From positions 38,584-102,583 of the forward strand of contig JAETSX010000051.1 of NCBI GenBank assembly GCA_021769425.1: a stretch of 64,000 nt of DNA. The letters run 5' to 3'. Positions 36,880-46,417 of the stretch are shown here, one piece after another (the first letter of the stretch is position 1; each line of letters begins with the position of its first letter). The notes beneath the pieces were generated by a model. That model searched no databases and was not told where the DNA came from. It saw only the letters and a list, made by a program, of their open reading frames with translations. The DNA is from Eubacterium sp. GTDB taxonomy: Bacteria > Bacillota > Clostridia > Lachnospirales > Lachnospiraceae. The translations under genes and the position numbers were made by a program.

Positions 36880-37440
36880 ATGTTTATCATTGCAGGGCTG
36901 GGCAATCCTTCCAGCAAGTATGAGAAAACCCGCCACAATGCAGGATTTGATGTCATTGATCGGCTGGCGGACAAATATAATATCAGAGTAACGGAGAAAA
37001 AGCACAAAGCGCTGTGCGGAACAGGCGTCATCGAAGGGCAGAAAGTTCTTCTGGCAAAGCCCCAGACCTTTATGAACTTAAGCGGGGAAAGTATCGGGGC
37101 AATGCTGCATTTTTATAAATTGGAACCGGAGACGAACCTGATTGTAATATATGACGATATCAGTCTCCCTCCGGGAAAGCTCAGAATACGGAAAAAAGGC
37201 AGCGCCGGCGGCCACAACGGCATCAAGAGCATTATCAGCCACGCAGGAACCCAGGAGTTTTTGCGGATCAAAATCGGAGTGGGAGAAAAGCCCCAGGGCA
37301 GAGATTTGGCAGATTATGTGCTGGGACGGTTCTCCAGGGAAGACCGGGAACTGGCAGAGGCGGCCTTTGAAAAAGCCTGCGATGCGGCGGCCCTTATGGT
37401 TCGGGGAGAAACAGACCGTGCCATGAACCTGTTTAACTAA
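36880..37440 (+). CDS. pth: Peptidyl-tRNA hydrolase, 186 aa
   Basis: Releases peptides from stalled peptidyl-tRNA. Family signs are MFIIAGLGNPSSKYEKTRHN with the catalytic His in RHNAGF, KPQTFMNLSGES, YDDISLPPGKLRIRKKGSAG and GGHNGIKSI. The ATG at 36880 follows AGAGAAGAGGAG and starts exactly at the usual family N-terminus. An in-frame ATG at 36826 overlapping the uppP stop would add 18 charged residues and is less likely. mfd follows 13 bp later, the usual pth-mfd order of Firmicutes. Confidence 0.95.
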   Translation: MFIIAGLGNPSSKYEKTRHNAGFDVIDRLADKYNIRVTEKKHKALCGTGVIEGQKVLLAKPQTFMNLSGESIGAMLHFYKLEPETNLIVIYDDISLPPGKLRIRKKGSAGGHNGIKSIISHAGTQEFLRIKIGVGEKPQGRDLADYVLGRFSREDRELAEAAFEKACDAAALMVRGETDRAMNLFN

Positions 37441-37453
37441 TATGGAGGAAATT

Positions 37454-40400
37454 ATGAAAAGCTTTACAGAGCCTTTGTCAGGACTGAAGGAGTACACAGA
37501 CTTAAAGGCACAATTGAAGAATGCAAAAGAAGCGGTGCAGGTTTCCGGGTGTATTGACGCCCAGAAGCCTCATTTCATCTATAGTCTTGCAGGGGAGGAG
37601 AAAAACTGCCTGATCGTGACCTTTCAGGAGCAGAAAGCCAGGGAATTGTATGAAAGCTACCGTTTTTTTGACCGTCAGGCGGTCTATTATCCGGCCCGGG
37701 ATATCCTGTTTTATCAGTCGGACATCCGGGGAAATCTGCTGACAGGAGAACGGCTGGCTGCAGTGAAAGCCATTCTGGATCGGGATCGGGTCACGGTAAT
37801 TACCACTTTTGACGCGCTGATGGATCGGATTGTGCCTCTTTCCCATATCCGGGAGTCCATTCTGGAATATGCGCTGGGGGACGTCCTGGATTTGGATCAG
37901 ATCCGGAAGCGCCTGGTGCGGATGGGATATGAACGGAATTATCAGGTGGAAATAGCCGGACAATTTGCCATCCGAGGCGGAATTCTGGATATTTTTCCAT
38001 TGACGGAGGACAATCCTTACCGGATTGAACTGTGGGGCGACGAGATAGATTCCATGCGCAGTTTTGACGTGGAGAGCCAGCGTTCCATTGAAAATCTGGA
38101 GCAGGTGAGGATTTATCCTGCCAGCGAGCTGGCGCTGTTTCCGGAAATGATAGAACGCGGGCTTGCGGCTCTGAAAAAGGAAGAACAGGAGCTGTATGAA
38201 ACCTTTCGCAAAGAGATGAAAACAGAAGAAGCCCACCGTCTGAAAACAATGGCGGAGGCTTTGGAAGAAGAATTGACAGAGCTTCAGCATAGCGCAAATC
38301 TGGAAAGCTATCTTATGTATTTTATGGATACGACCGTTTCCTTTCTGGATTATTTTGATCCGGAGCATACCCTTCTGTTTTTGGATGAGCCGGCCCGGCT
38401 GGCGGAAAAAGGCAGGGTGGTGGAACAGGAATTTTCTGAGAGTATGACGCACCGTCTGGAAAAGGGCTATCTTCTGCCCGGGCAGATGAAAGCGCTCTCT
38501 ACCGGGAAAGAAGTTTTCGGCAAAATTCAGCGTCAGAACTGTGTGGCTTTGACCACTCTGGAGATGAAGGTCAGCGAGCTGGAAATCAAACGCCGTTATA
38601 ATATCTCGGCAAGGCCGGTAAATTCTTACAACCGCAGCTTTGAGCTGCTGATTAAGGATCTGCAGCAGTACCGAAAGAACAAATATCAGGTGATATTGTT
38701 ATCCGGTTCCAAAACCCGCGCCGGCAATCTGGCAAAGGATTTGCAGCAGGAGGGCCTGAACTGTTTTTACAGCGAGGACTATGACCATCCCCTGCAGCCG
38801 GGAGAGGTGATGGCCGCTTACGGCAAACTGAAAAAGGGATTTGAATATCCGGATATTAAATTTGTAGTGATTTCGGAAAGCGACATTTTCGGAGGGGAGC
38901 AGAAACGGAAGAAAAAGCGCAGGATTTATGAGGGAGAAAAAATCCAGAGTTTTACAGATTTAAGCATTGGGGATTATGTGGTTCATGAACGTTACGGCGT
39001 AGGGATTTACCGGGGCATTGAAAAGGTGGAGATTCAGAAAACCGCCAAAGATTATGTGAAGATTGAGTACGATAAGGGCAGCGCCCTCTACGTGCTGGCC
39101 ACCCAGTTGGAGGCCATCCAGAAGTATGCTGGCGCCGATGCCAAAAAGCCCAAAATCAACCGGCTGGACGGGCCTGAGTGGAAGAAAACCAGAAATAAGG
39201 TAAAGGGAGCGGTCAAAGAGATTGCCAAAGAACTGGTGGAGCTTTATGCAGTCAGACAGCAGACAGAAGGATTTGCCTACGGGGAAGATACGGTGTGGCA
39301 GAAGGAATTTGAAGAGCTGTTTCCCTTTGAAGAAACAGAAGATCAGGAGCTGGCCATTGAAGCCACCAAGCGGGATATGGAGAGCAGGAAAATTATGGAT
39401 CGGCTGATTTGCGGGGACGTGGGATACGGCAAGACAGAGATTGCCATCCGGGCAGCTTTTAAAGCAGTCCAGGACAGCAAGCAGGTGGTATATCTGGTGC
39501 CCACTACCATTTTGGCCCAGCAGCATTACAATAATTTTATCCAGCGGATGAAAGATTTTCCGGTGAGGGTGGATCTGATGTGCCGGTTCTGTACGCCAGG
39601 CCAGGTGAAAAAGACGGTAGAAGACTTAAAGCGGGGCTTGGTGGACATTGTGATCGGCACTCACCGGGTACTGTCTAAGGATGTGGAATTTAAGGATCTG
39701 GGTCTTTTGATTATAGACGAAGAACAGAGGTTTGGAGTTGCCCACAAAGAAAAAATTAAACAGATGAAGAAGAATGTGGATGTGCTGACGCTGACGGCCA
39801 CTCCGATTCCCAGAACGCTTCATATGAGCCTGATTGGGATTCGGGATATGAGCGTGTTGGAAGAGCCGCCCATGGACCGGATGCCCATTCAGACTTATGT
39901 GATGGAGTACAACGAAGAAATTGTCCGGGAGGCCATTCATCGGGAGCTGGCCAGAGAGGGGCAGGTGTATTATGTATTTAACCGGGTCAATCAGATTGTG
40001 GAAGTGACTTCCAGGATTGCAGAGCTTGTGCCGGAGGCCAATGTTGCCTTTGCCCACGGTCAGATGCGGGAGCGGGAACTGGAAAATATTATGTATCAGT
40101 TTATCAATGGGGAGATTGACGTGCTGGTGTCCACCACAATCATTGAAACAGGTCTGGATATATCCAATGTAAATACCATGATTATTCAGGATGCGGACAA
40201 CATGGGACTGTCTCAGCTCTACCAGCTTAGAGGAAGGGTGGGAAGATCCAACCGCACCGCTTATGCGTTTTTGATGTACCGGCAGAATAAAATGCTCAAA
40301 GAGGTGGCGGAAAAGCGTCTGTCTGCCATCCGGGAATTTACGGAACTGGGCAGCGGATTTAAGATTGCCATGCGGGATCTGGAAATCCGGGGCGCCGGGA

Positions 40401-40981
40401 ATCTGCTGGGAGCACAGCAGCACGGCCATATGGAGGCGGTAGGATATGACCTGTACTGCAAGATGCTGAATGAAGCCGTGAAATCGCTGAAAGGGGAAGC
40501 GCCCCCAGAGCAGTTTGACACCACCATGGAACTGGATGTGAATGCATTTATTCCGCCTTCCTATATCCCCAATGAATTCCAGAAGCTGGACATCTACAAG
40601 CGGATTGCAGTGATTGAGAACCAGGAAGAGAAAGAAGAGATGCTGGAAGAACTGATTGACCGTTTCGGGGAGCCGCCCAAATCCGTGGAAAATCTGCTGG
40701 AGATTGCGCGTTTAAAAGCCAGGGCGCATCAGTGCTATTATACGGAAATCAAGGAAACGGCGGATAAGATCCGGTTTACCTTTTATTATCAGGCAAAAAT
40801 CAACCCGGCAAACATTGAGGCGGTCGCAGAGAAGTACCAGGGTGCGCTGCGGTTTATCAAAGATGCAAAAGCGCCTTGCTTTGAGTATGAGAAAAACCGC
40901 AGCGTCAGGCAGAAAAATATCGGTGCGCTGGACATTACAGAGCGAGTCCTTCAGGATACCTGGGAGTTGCTGGTACAGTGA
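37454..40981 (+). CDS. mfd: Transcription-repair coupling factor, 1175 aa
   Basis: Removes RNA polymerase stalled at lesions and recruits UvrA. Order: UvrB-like N-terminal domains (to ~350), the RNA-polymerase-interacting CarD-like domain at about 500-560 ([20 protein letters not shown]), the helicase domain with Walker [15 protein letters not shown] (~655) and the DEEQ box, the TRG motif region (QLRGRVGRS), and a C-terminal TRCF domain. A typical full-length protein. The ATG at 37454 is chosen because GGAGG lies 5 nt before it; an upstream ATG at 37442 is part of that ribosome site. Confidence 0.96.
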   Translation: MKSFTEPLSGLKEYTDLKAQLKNAKEAVQVSGCIDAQKPHFIYSLAGEEKNCLIVTFQEQKARELYESYRFFDRQAVYYPARDILFYQSDIRGNLLTGERLAAVKAILDRDRVTVITTFDALMDRIVPLSHIRESILEYALGDVLDLDQIRKRLVRMGYERNYQVEIAGQFAIRGGILDIFPLTEDNPYRIELWGDEIDSMRSFDVESQRSIENLEQVRIYPASELALFPEMIERGLAALKKEEQELYETFRKEMKTEEAHRLKTMAEALEEELTELQHSANLESYLMYFMDTTVSFLDYFDPEHTLLFLDEPARLAEKGRVVEQEFSESMTHRLEKGYLLPGQMKALSTGKEVFGKIQRQNCVALTTLEMKVSELEIKRRYNISARPVNSYNRSFELLIKDLQQYRKNKYQVILLSGSKTRAGNLAKDLQQEGLNCFYSEDYDHPLQPGEVMAAYGKLKKGFEYPDIKFVVISESDIFGGEQKRKKKRRIYEGEKIQSFTDLSIGDYVVHERYGVGIYRGIEKVEIQKTAKDYVKIEYDKGSALYVLATQLEAIQKYAGADAKKPKINRLDGPEWKKTRNKVKGAVKEIAKELVELYAVRQQTEGFAYGEDTVWQKEFEELFPFEETEDQELAIEATKRDMESRKIMDRLICGDVGYGKTEIAIRAAFKAVQDSKQVVYLVPTTILAQQHYNNFIQRMKDFPVRVDLMCRFCTPGQVKKTVEDLKRGLVDIVIGTHRVLSKDVEFKDLGLLIIDEEQRFGVAHKEKIKQMKKNVDVLTLTATPIPRTLHMSLIGIRDMSVLEEPPMDRMPIQTYVMEYNEEIVREAIHRELAREGQVYYVFNRVNQIVEVTSRIAELVPEANVAFAHGQMRERELENIMYQFINGEIDVLVSTTIIETGLDISNVNTMIIQDADNMGLSQLYQLRGRVGRSNRTAYAFLMYRQNKMLKEVAEKRLSAIREFTELGSGFKIAMRDLEIRGAGNLLGAQQHGHMEAVGYDLYCKMLNEAVKSLKGEAPPEQFDTTMELDVNAFIPPSYIPNEFQKLDIYKRIAVIENQEEKEEMLEELIDRFGEPPKSVENLLEIARLKARAHQCYYTEIKETADKIRFTFYYQAKINPANIEAVAEKYQGALRFIKDAKAPCFEYEKNRSVRQKNIGALDITERVLQDTWELLVQ

Positions 40982-41129
40982 CTTTAATTTCCCAAACATT
41001 CATATAGGAAACATGAAAATCTTGTGAAAACGGTTGCTACCAGGGGAAAAAAGAATTATAATGTCAACAGTATGCCTGAGAATTTGTCATCAGGCAATCC
41101 AGAAAAAAGAGAATACACAGGAGGATATT

Positions 41130-42347
41130 ATGAAAGCAAAACGATTAGTTCCCTTATTGCTGGCAGCGGCAATGGGCGTATCCGTTCTGACTGGATGCGG
41201 CAGTTCCATAGATGGGGAGAAGACAGGAGCAACGTTGGAGGGGGAGGAGATTTCCCTTGGTTTTATGAATTTCATGGCACGGTATCAGCAGGCCATCTAT
41301 GACGGGCAGTTTACCGGCATGTTCGGAACTGGTTTCTGGTCCCAGGACTTGTTCGGTGAAGGAACGGATATGGTGACCTCTGTCAAAAATAACGTGGCGG
41401 AAAATATCGAAATATTGTATCTCTTAGAAGACCATATGGGAGATTACAATGTGGAAATCACAGAGGAAGAGCTTGCGAAAATGGATGAGGCAGCCGCAAA
41501 ATTTATCGAGGATAATACCAAGGAAGCTATCAGCCAGATGGGCGCCACCCAGGAATATGTAAAAGAAATGCTTCGGCTGAATACCATTCAGTTCAAAATG
41601 CAGGCTGCCATTGAAGCGGAAGCGGACACAGAGGTTTCCGACGAGGAGGCGGCCCAGAAGACCATCAGCTATGTGGAGGTGAACAGTAAATCTACCACAG
41701 ACGAAGAGGGAAATACCAAGGAGTATACCGAGGAAGAGAAAGAAAATCTGAAAAAAGAAGTGGAAGCATTTGCAGCTTCCGCCAAGGATGATTTTAAAGC
41801 GGCGGCAGAGGCGGCAGGGTATACCGTGACAGAGAATAAGTCTTACGGTGCAGACGAAGAAACCCTGGACAAAGCGCTGATCGAAGGCGCAGACAAGTTA
41901 AAGGACGGAGAAATCAGCCCGGTTCTTACGGGCGAGGAAGCATTTTTTGTAGTCCGTATGGAGAGTACCTTTGATGAGGAAGCTACAGAAAGCAAGAAAA
42001 AAGAAATTGTGGAACAGCGCCAGAGCGATCACTACACAGAAGTGTGTGACGGCTATAAAGAAGACGTGAAATATGAAGTTAATGAAAAAGAATGGGCAAA
42101 AGTAAAATTCGATGATCTGTTTACCATCAAGCAGGAAGAGTCTGAGGACAGCGGAGAAGAAGCCGGAGACAGCGATACTGCAGAGGATACCGGAGAAGCC
42201 GGAGACAGCGATACTGCAGAGGATACCGAAGAAGCCGGAGACAGCGATACTGCAGAGGATACCGGAGAAGAAGCCGGAGACAGCGAGGATAAAGAAGCTT
42301 CTGAGGATGCCGAAGAAGCCGGAGACAGCAAAGACACAGAGGAGTAG
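41130..42347 (+). CDS. Foldase-like (PrsA/SurA-type) lipoprotein with acidic repeat tail, 405 aa
   Basis: The signal sequence and lipobox end in GVSVLTGC, so it is a membrane-anchored lipoprotein facing outward. The central region resembles SurA_N/PrsA chaperones with a parvulin-like stretch (KSYGADEETLDKALIEGADK, then LKDGEISPVLTGEEAFFVVR). No check of isomerase activity can be made. From about residue 345 the protein is a hydrophilic, strongly acidic tail built of 12-residue repeats (AGDSDTAEDTGE type). The start has AGGAGG upstream. It probably helps secreted proteins fold; the tail might bind cations or the cell wall, which is inference. Confidence 0.8.
   Translation: MKAKRLVPLLLAAAMGVSVLTGCGSSIDGEKTGATLEGEEISLGFMNFMARYQQAIYDGQFTGMFGTGFWSQDLFGEGTDMVTSVKNNVAENIEILYLLEDHMGDYNVEITEEELAKMDEAAAKFIEDNTKEAISQMGATQEYVKEMLRLNTIQFKMQAAIEAEADTEVSDEEAAQKTISYVEVNSKSTTDEEGNTKEYTEEEKENLKKEVEAFAASAKDDFKAAAEAAGYTVTENKSYGADEETLDKALIEGADKLKDGEISPVLTGEEAFFVVRMESTFDEEATESKKKEIVEQRQSDHYTEVCDGYKEDVKYEVNEKEWAKVKFDDLFTIKQEESEDSGEEAGDSDTAEDTGEAGDSDTAEDTEEAGDSDTAEDTGEEAGDSEDKEASEDAEEAGDSKDTEE
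42162..42335 (+). repeat. 36-bp in-frame tandem repeat in the foldase-like gene
   Basis: GCCGGAGACAGC begins units at 42162, 42198, 42234, 42273 and 42318. The first three intervals are 36, 36 and 39 bp, all multiples of three, so the frame is kept; later units are degenerate. Confidence 0.9.
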
Positions 42348-42377
42348 GGTTTCGGGAATGGTATATTTTGATACCCA

Positions 42378-42463
42378 GGAAATTTCGGATTGGCCTTCCT
42401 CTAAGCAAACAGTTCGCTGCAACAGTGCCCGGTTTACGTGAGGAAGCCCAATCCGGAATTTCC
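42378..42463. other. Long inverted repeat between the foldase-like gene and apbE
   Basis: The 24-nt arms (42378-42401 and 42440-42463) match with two mismatches around a 38-nt loop. There is no T-run. It begins 31 bp after the lipoprotein stop and ends 33 bp before the apbE start. It could be a processing or stability structure, or a repeat of a family not otherwise present here. Confidence 0.6.
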
Positions 42464-42495
42464 GTCCGTCACCAGAATATAAAAAGTAGAAAATT

Positions 42496-43551
42496 ATGAA
42501 AAGAAAACATTGCGCAGGTATTCTCCTTCTGGCAGCTGTACTCCTGATGGGAGCAGCCGTTCTGCAGCAAAAAAGTCCTCAGCCAACCCGTTATGAAGTC
42601 AGATTTTTCGACAGCTTCGATACCGTAACAACGATTACCGGATATGCTGAAAGCCAGGCAGAATTTGAAGAGCAGACCAAACTTTTAAAGGAAAAACTCA
42701 TGCATTATCATAAGCTTTTTGATATTTACCATACTTACGAGGGCATGAATAATCTTAAGAGCGTTAATGACGCCGCCGGCCAGTCGCCGGTTTTGGTGGA
42801 TCAGGAAATTATAGAATTGCTGAAACTGGGAATAGAGATGCATCAGAAAACAAATGGGGCAGTTAACATTGCCTACGGAAGCGTTCTGTCCCTCTGGCAT
42901 GAATACCGGGAGCAGGGAACCGCTGATCCGGAACACGCAAAAGCGCCTCCGAAAGATCTGATTTTGGAAAAGGCGGCTCATACAGATATTTCCAAAGTAA
43001 TCATAGACGAAAAAGACGGGGAAGTATTTCTGGAGGACGGAGAAATGTCTCTGGATGTGGGAAGCATTGGAAAGGGATTTGCAGTGCAGAAAATCTCAGA
43101 ATATGCAAAAGAACTGGGAATGGATCATCTGCTGATCAGCGTAGGGGGAAATGTCAGCGCAGTGGGCGCTAAGGCAGACAATACCCCCTGGCGGGTAGGA
43201 ATTGAAAATCCAGATCTGGAAAGCGCTGAACCTTATATCGGTACGGTGGAGCTTGCAGACCAGACCATTGTTACAAGCGGGGATTATCAGCGTTTCTATG
43301 TGGCGGATGGGAAGCGTTACTGCCATATTATCGATCCGGAAACAGGCATGCCTCCGGAATATACTCCTTCCGTATCGGTGCTGACAGAAGATTCCGGCAT
43401 GGCAGACGCATGGTCAACGGCCCTGTTTAATATGGAAATAGAAACGGGCCTGGAATTGGTGGAAACACTGCCGGAAACAGAGGCCCTGTGGGTGATGAAA
43501 GACGGAGGAATCCGCTGCAGCAGCGGGTTTGAATTTCATGAAAAAAAATGA
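42496..43551 (+). CDS. FAD:protein FMN transferase (ApbE family), 351 aa
   Basis: Attaches FMN from FAD to threonine residues of extracytoplasmic flavoproteins. An N-terminal hydrophobic segment (CAGILLLAAVLLMGAAVL) acts as signal or anchor. Family blocks are FDSFDTVTTITGYAES, SLDVGSIGKGFAVQKI, HLLISVGGNVSAVG, CHIIDPETGMPPEYTPSVSV, and GMADAWSTALF with the Mg2+-binding region. The following gene starts inside its 3' end (14-bp overlap). With the next two genes it forms the core resembling FmnB-EetA-EetB of flavin-based extracellular electron transfer loci. Confidence 0.93.
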   Translation: MKRKHCAGILLLAAVLLMGAAVLQQKSPQPTRYEVRFFDSFDTVTTITGYAESQAEFEEQTKLLKEKLMHYHKLFDIYHTYEGMNNLKSVNDAAGQSPVLVDQEIIELLKLGIEMHQKTNGAVNIAYGSVLSLWHEYREQGTADPEHAKAPPKDLILEKAAHTDISKVIIDEKDGEVFLEDGEMSLDVGSIGKGFAVQKISEYAKELGMDHLLISVGGNVSAVGAKADNTPWRVGIENPDLESAEPYIGTVELADQTIVTSGDYQRFYVADGKRYCHIIDPETGMPPEYTPSVSVLTEDSGMADAWSTALFNMEIETGLELVETLPETEALWVMKDGGIRCSSGFEFHEKK

Positions 43552-43912
43552 TGTGATTTTAATTGCAGTTCTGATAACGGCTGCACTGGCAGTTTTTGGA
43601 GGAATTTCCTTGTTTTCAGCTAAAAACACGAAAGACGCAGAAGCTGTGGTCTATCTGGACGGTGAAAAACAGGGCAGTTATCCTCTGAACGAGGATGCGG
43701 CTGTGAAAATACAGTCAGCATCCGGCGGATACAACATTCTGGAAATCCGGGCAGGAGCAGCCGATATCACAGAGGCTTCCTGCCCGGATAAAATATGCGT
43801 CAATCACCGTCCGGTAAAGAATCAGGGAGAAAGCCTGGTCTGCCTGCCCAACAAACTAGTGGTGGAAATTGAAAACGGCGGTGAAGCTGAAATAGACGGA
43901 AGCGTCCGGTAA
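43538..43912 (+). CDS. NusG domain II-containing membrane-anchored protein (EetA-like), 124 aa
   Basis: One N-terminal membrane helix (DVILIAVLITAALAVFGGI) is followed by a small outward-facing beta domain with the NusG_II pattern, including EASCPDKICVNHRPVKNQGE and VCLPNKLVVEI. The paired cysteines (CPDKIC) are typical of these proteins. In Listeria and relatives NusG_II proteins of this form are named EetA in the extracellular electron transfer locus. The ATG at 43538 overlaps the apbE end; a TTG at 43529 is possible. The two hosts, ApbE upstream and the Gx transporter downstream, support the assignment. Confidence 0.82.
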   Translation: MKKNDVILIAVLITAALAVFGGISLFSAKNTKDAEAVVYLDGEKQGSYPLNEDAAVKIQSASGGYNILEIRAGAADITEASCPDKICVNHRPVKNQGESLVCLPNKLVVEIENGGEAEIDGSVR

Positions 43913-43937
43913 AGAACGAAGAATCAGGAGGAGAAAA

Positions 43938-44435
43938 ATGGCAAAAAAAGCAGCTTATATGGGAATGTTTACAGCATTGGCATTTGTCTTTTCCTATCTT
44001 GAATTTCTGATTCCCATTAATCTGGGAATTCCCGGGGTGAAACTGGGACTGGCAAATCTGGTGACAATTGTTGCTCTGTATACCATGGGAATAAAAGAAG
44101 CCTGTACCCTGTCCCTGGTGCGGATTGTTCTCAATGGCCTTACCTTTGGAAATCCTTCCGCCATGCTGTACAGTCTGGCCGGAGGGATTTTAAGCCTTTT
44201 GGCAATGGCGGCGGCCCAAAAGTTCAAGCTGTTTTCTGTTACAGGCGTCAGCGTCCTAGGGGGAGTGTTTCATAATTTGGGACAAATCCTGGCGGCGGCG
44301 CTTGTGGTGGAAAATGCGAAATTATTGTATTATTTTCCCGTTCTGGTTCTGTCCGGAACCATTGCAGGGACAGTGATTGGCATATTGGCCGCAATGGTAA
44401 TCAAACGGCTGGATCAGCGGATGAAGCACAAGTAA
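43938..44435 (+). CDS. Gx transporter family membrane protein (EetB-like), 165 aa
   Basis: Five or so membrane segments with an ECF S-component-like fold. The opening AAYMGMFTALAFVFSYLEFL and the block PGVKLGLANLVTIVALY are the signature of the Hpre_diP_synt_I / Gx transporter family, which includes EetB. Older annotation as heptaprenyl diphosphate synthase component I reflects gene neighbourhoods rather than chemistry. The ribosome site is AGGAGGAG before 43938. Role in flavin or quinone supply for extracellular electron transfer is inferred from its neighbours. Confidence 0.82.
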   Translation: MAKKAAYMGMFTALAFVFSYLEFLIPINLGIPGVKLGLANLVTIVALYTMGIKEACTLSLVRIVLNGLTFGNPSAMLYSLAGGILSLLAMAAAQKFKLFSVTGVSVLGGVFHNLGQILAAALVVENAKLLYYFPVLVLSGTIAGTVIGILAAMVIKRLDQRMKHK

Positions 44436-44469
44436 AATCTTTGAAAAATCGGAAATCGCAATATAAAAC

Positions 44470-44523
44470 ATGAAAGTAGCGGCCATTTATGGCGCAAATG
44501 CAAGCGGAAAATCGAATTTATAT
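44470..44523 (+). pseudogene. Stub of an AAA15-type ATPase (Walker A only)
   Basis: The reading MKVAAIYGANASGKSNL is the P-loop strand of AAA15/OLD-like ATPases, normally near residue 45-60 of a ~400-residue protein. Neither the preceding N-terminus nor the following domain is present; the frame continues into the antisense of the XRE gene. Only about 17 residues support this. Confidence 0.45.
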
Positions 44524-44679
44524 CTGGCTAAGGATATCTGGATGAAAAATAATTTAAAACTGGGACTGCCGGAAAATGGCAATTTTACGCAATATGCGGC
44601 TATGGCGCCTGAGAGTTTACTGCCATATCTTGTGTATAAATTCCATTTTCCGGCAGCCTCTTTTTCATGTTCAAAAATA

Positions 44680-45072
44680 TCACGGAACAAAATCATTTTC
44701 CCGCAGATGGGGCAGAGACTGGGCATCGGATTTCTGTTCTTTATAATAAGACACCATAAGCCCGCGGATACAGTCCCGGTTTTCCTCATTCAGCCTGCGG
44801 TAATACTGTATGACCCGTTTCTCGTCAGAACTGATGGGAAAATCATGCTCTACCTTCTTCGGCTCCGTTTTCTTATCAGTCAGCATAAGCAGATAATCAG
44901 CGGAAATCTGATAAAACCTGCACAGCTCAATCAGGTTATCAATGGTAGGATAGCAGATATTCCGCTCATAATTGGACAAAATTTTATTGCTGATATGGGT
45001 GGCTTTGGCTACATCCGTCTGTTTTAAATCTCTGGATTCTCTGATATTTCGTAAATGATCTCCAAGCTGCAT
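44680..45072 (-). CDS. XRE-family helix-turn-helix regulator, 130 aa
   Basis: Residues 5-60 are a Cro/CI-type helix-turn-helix: LRNIRESRDLKQTDVAKATH, then ISNKILSNYERNICYPTIDN, and LIELCRFYQISADYLL. The remaining 60 residues are a charged tail (FPISSDEKRVIQYYRRLNEE) seen in many clostridial XRE proteins. The start at 45072 follows GAGGTATTA. It is an isolated gene within a degraded region and may be the relic of a mobile element. Confidence 0.85.
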   Translation of the reverse strand: MQLGDHLRNIRESRDLKQTDVAKATHISNKILSNYERNICYPTIDNLIELCRFYQISADYLLMLTDKKTEPKKVEHDFPISSDEKRVIQYYRRLNEENRDCIRGLMVSYYKEQKSDAQSLPHLRENDFVP

Positions 45073-45489
45073 ATTAATACCTCATATATAAAATCGTATC
45101 ACATTTCTAAGAAAAGCAGATTCGCCTGAGTTTCCGCATTTGCCGCCCATATGGCAGGCAGCTGCAGCCGGCCCCACGTCCGGTTCACAGAAAAATCCAG
45201 GATTTTCCTGTAATTGGAGATGAGGCAGACAGGAAATTTATCATTCAAAAGATCCAGGCAAGTATATTATAGACAAAAAAATCCTAAATATATTGAAAAT
45301 CCTTATTTTAAGGATAATAGATAGAAAATATTAAATATAATCCTAATAATCAAGAAGTGGAAGAGATAAATTCATAAAAATAATGAAAATTAAGGGCCGT
45401 AAACTTATGGCAGAAGGAGTGTTTGAAAATCTGATTTGGACTGTGTCCCGCCCTTTAGAAACGTTTAAGGGTGGGACGCTGTCTGAGTT
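45073..45489. other. Intergenic region between two XRE genes
   Basis: About 415 bp without a credible ORF. It has a G/C-rich part near the first regulator, an A/T-rich centre around 45270-45400, and a hairpin GTCCCGCCCTTTA / TTAAGGGTGGGAC at 45445-45477 (one G-U pair, one mismatch) that may end the downstream XRE transcript. Confidence 0.4.
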
Positions 45490-45714
45490 TTAAACCTCAT
45501 CCTTTGGCTCAGAGGATTCCCGGATATAAGTCATAATATCTTCTACCCTGCAGTCCAGAATGCTGCAGAGCGTATCTACTGTATGAGTACTTACATAGGA
45601 ATTTTTCCGCAGCCTGGAAAGTTGGCCGGCGCTGATGTGATGTGTGTGGATAAGAGAATATTGAGAAATGCCTCGCTGTTTCATCGTAATCCATAAATTG
45701 TCATAAGAAATCAA
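45490..45714 (-). CDS. Short XRE-family regulator, 74 aa, TTG start
   Basis: A minimal Cro/CI-type helix-turn-helix of the PF13443-like group: YDNLWITMKQRGISQYSLIH, then HHISAGQLSRLRKN and HTVDTLCSILDCRVEDIM. Such proteins are often regulators carried on mobile elements. The start is a TTG at 45714 because AAGGAGG lies 8 nt upstream, and the domain needs the residues that a later ATG would remove. Confidence 0.8.
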   Translation of the reverse strand: MISYDNLWITMKQRGISQYSLIHTHHISAGQLSRLRKNSYVSTHTVDTLCSILDCRVEDIMTYIRESSEPKDEV

Positions 45715-45972
45715 TATGCATGCCTCCTTACTATGCGACGTCTGCTGTTGTTCTTATCTGTATTATTTACAGAAACAGCAGTAAAATCAGTATTTTCGTA
45801 CGGTTTAGCCCGTAAGGGATATTGCCAGGCGAACCGTAACGTATTTTGAGAAAAGATCATATCTTTCACTTGACATGATAGGAGTGACGTGACATAATGG
45901 ATATTAGCCATAAATGGCTAATATCGTATTACGATATATGTTGGAAAAGTTGTTTTAAAGGAGGATTTTTAT

Positions 45973-46047
45973 ATGTTTCAGAAGGGAGGCAGATTCAGCA
46001 GCAGAAGAAGCAGGAACATCAAACGGAGCGCCTGCAGAAGAAGATAA
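45973..46047 (+). CDS. Possible 24-aa arginine-rich peptide
   Basis: An ATG at 45973 with an excellent AAAGGAGG ribosome site opens a frame of 24 codons with nine arginines (MFQKGGRFSSRRSRNIKRSA and then CRRR). No family recognised. It could be a leader peptide, an RNA-binding peptide, or the 5' remnant of a lost gene. An inverted repeat TATTAGCCAT / ATGGCTAATA lies about 60 bp upstream. Confidence 0.3.
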   Translation: MFQKGGRFSSRRSRNIKRSACRRR

Positions 46048-46160
46048 TACGCAAGGAAATGACTAGTTGTCAAATGTTTTGTGATTTTTTGAACAGAAAG
46101 GAACTTGTTAGAATCATATTATATTTGCGGGTATAAAAACAGTAATTTTCCAGTGCGAGT

Positions 46161-46216
46161 AAAAATAAAACACAGTGTGAAAGGCAGAAATGCTTTTCAC
46201 ACTGTGTTTTATTTTT
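46161..46216. terminator. Very strong bidirectional terminator
   Basis: A 26-bp stem (46161-46186 with 46191-46216, a single G-U pair) closed by a GAAA tetraloop, with A-runs on the 5' side and T-runs on the 3' side. Confidence 0.88.
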
Positions 46217-46417
46217 GACATATTGCTGTCCGTTAGAAAGTATGTGCAGTTTTTAACGTTATTGCTTAAATTGTTTGCTGTTCTTGATTTTTGTGTAACA
46301 GTTCCTAAAAAGAATTCATAAATTTTGTGAATAAATTATTGATAATCATAAAAATTAGGAATATTATAAAGATTATATTTGCAAAAAAGATAAATTTTAG
46401 GAATAAGGTGACGAATC

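Noticed and set aside
37502..38452. Long antisense ORFs within mfd
   Set aside because: Antisense shadows of a strongly coding gene with no independent features.
44487..44789. Minus-strand ORF with a CPICGK motif overlapping the XRE gene end
   Set aside because: It is another frame of the XRE coding region and its downstream DNA, without a ribosome site. The single CxxC is not enough for a zinc-ribbon call.
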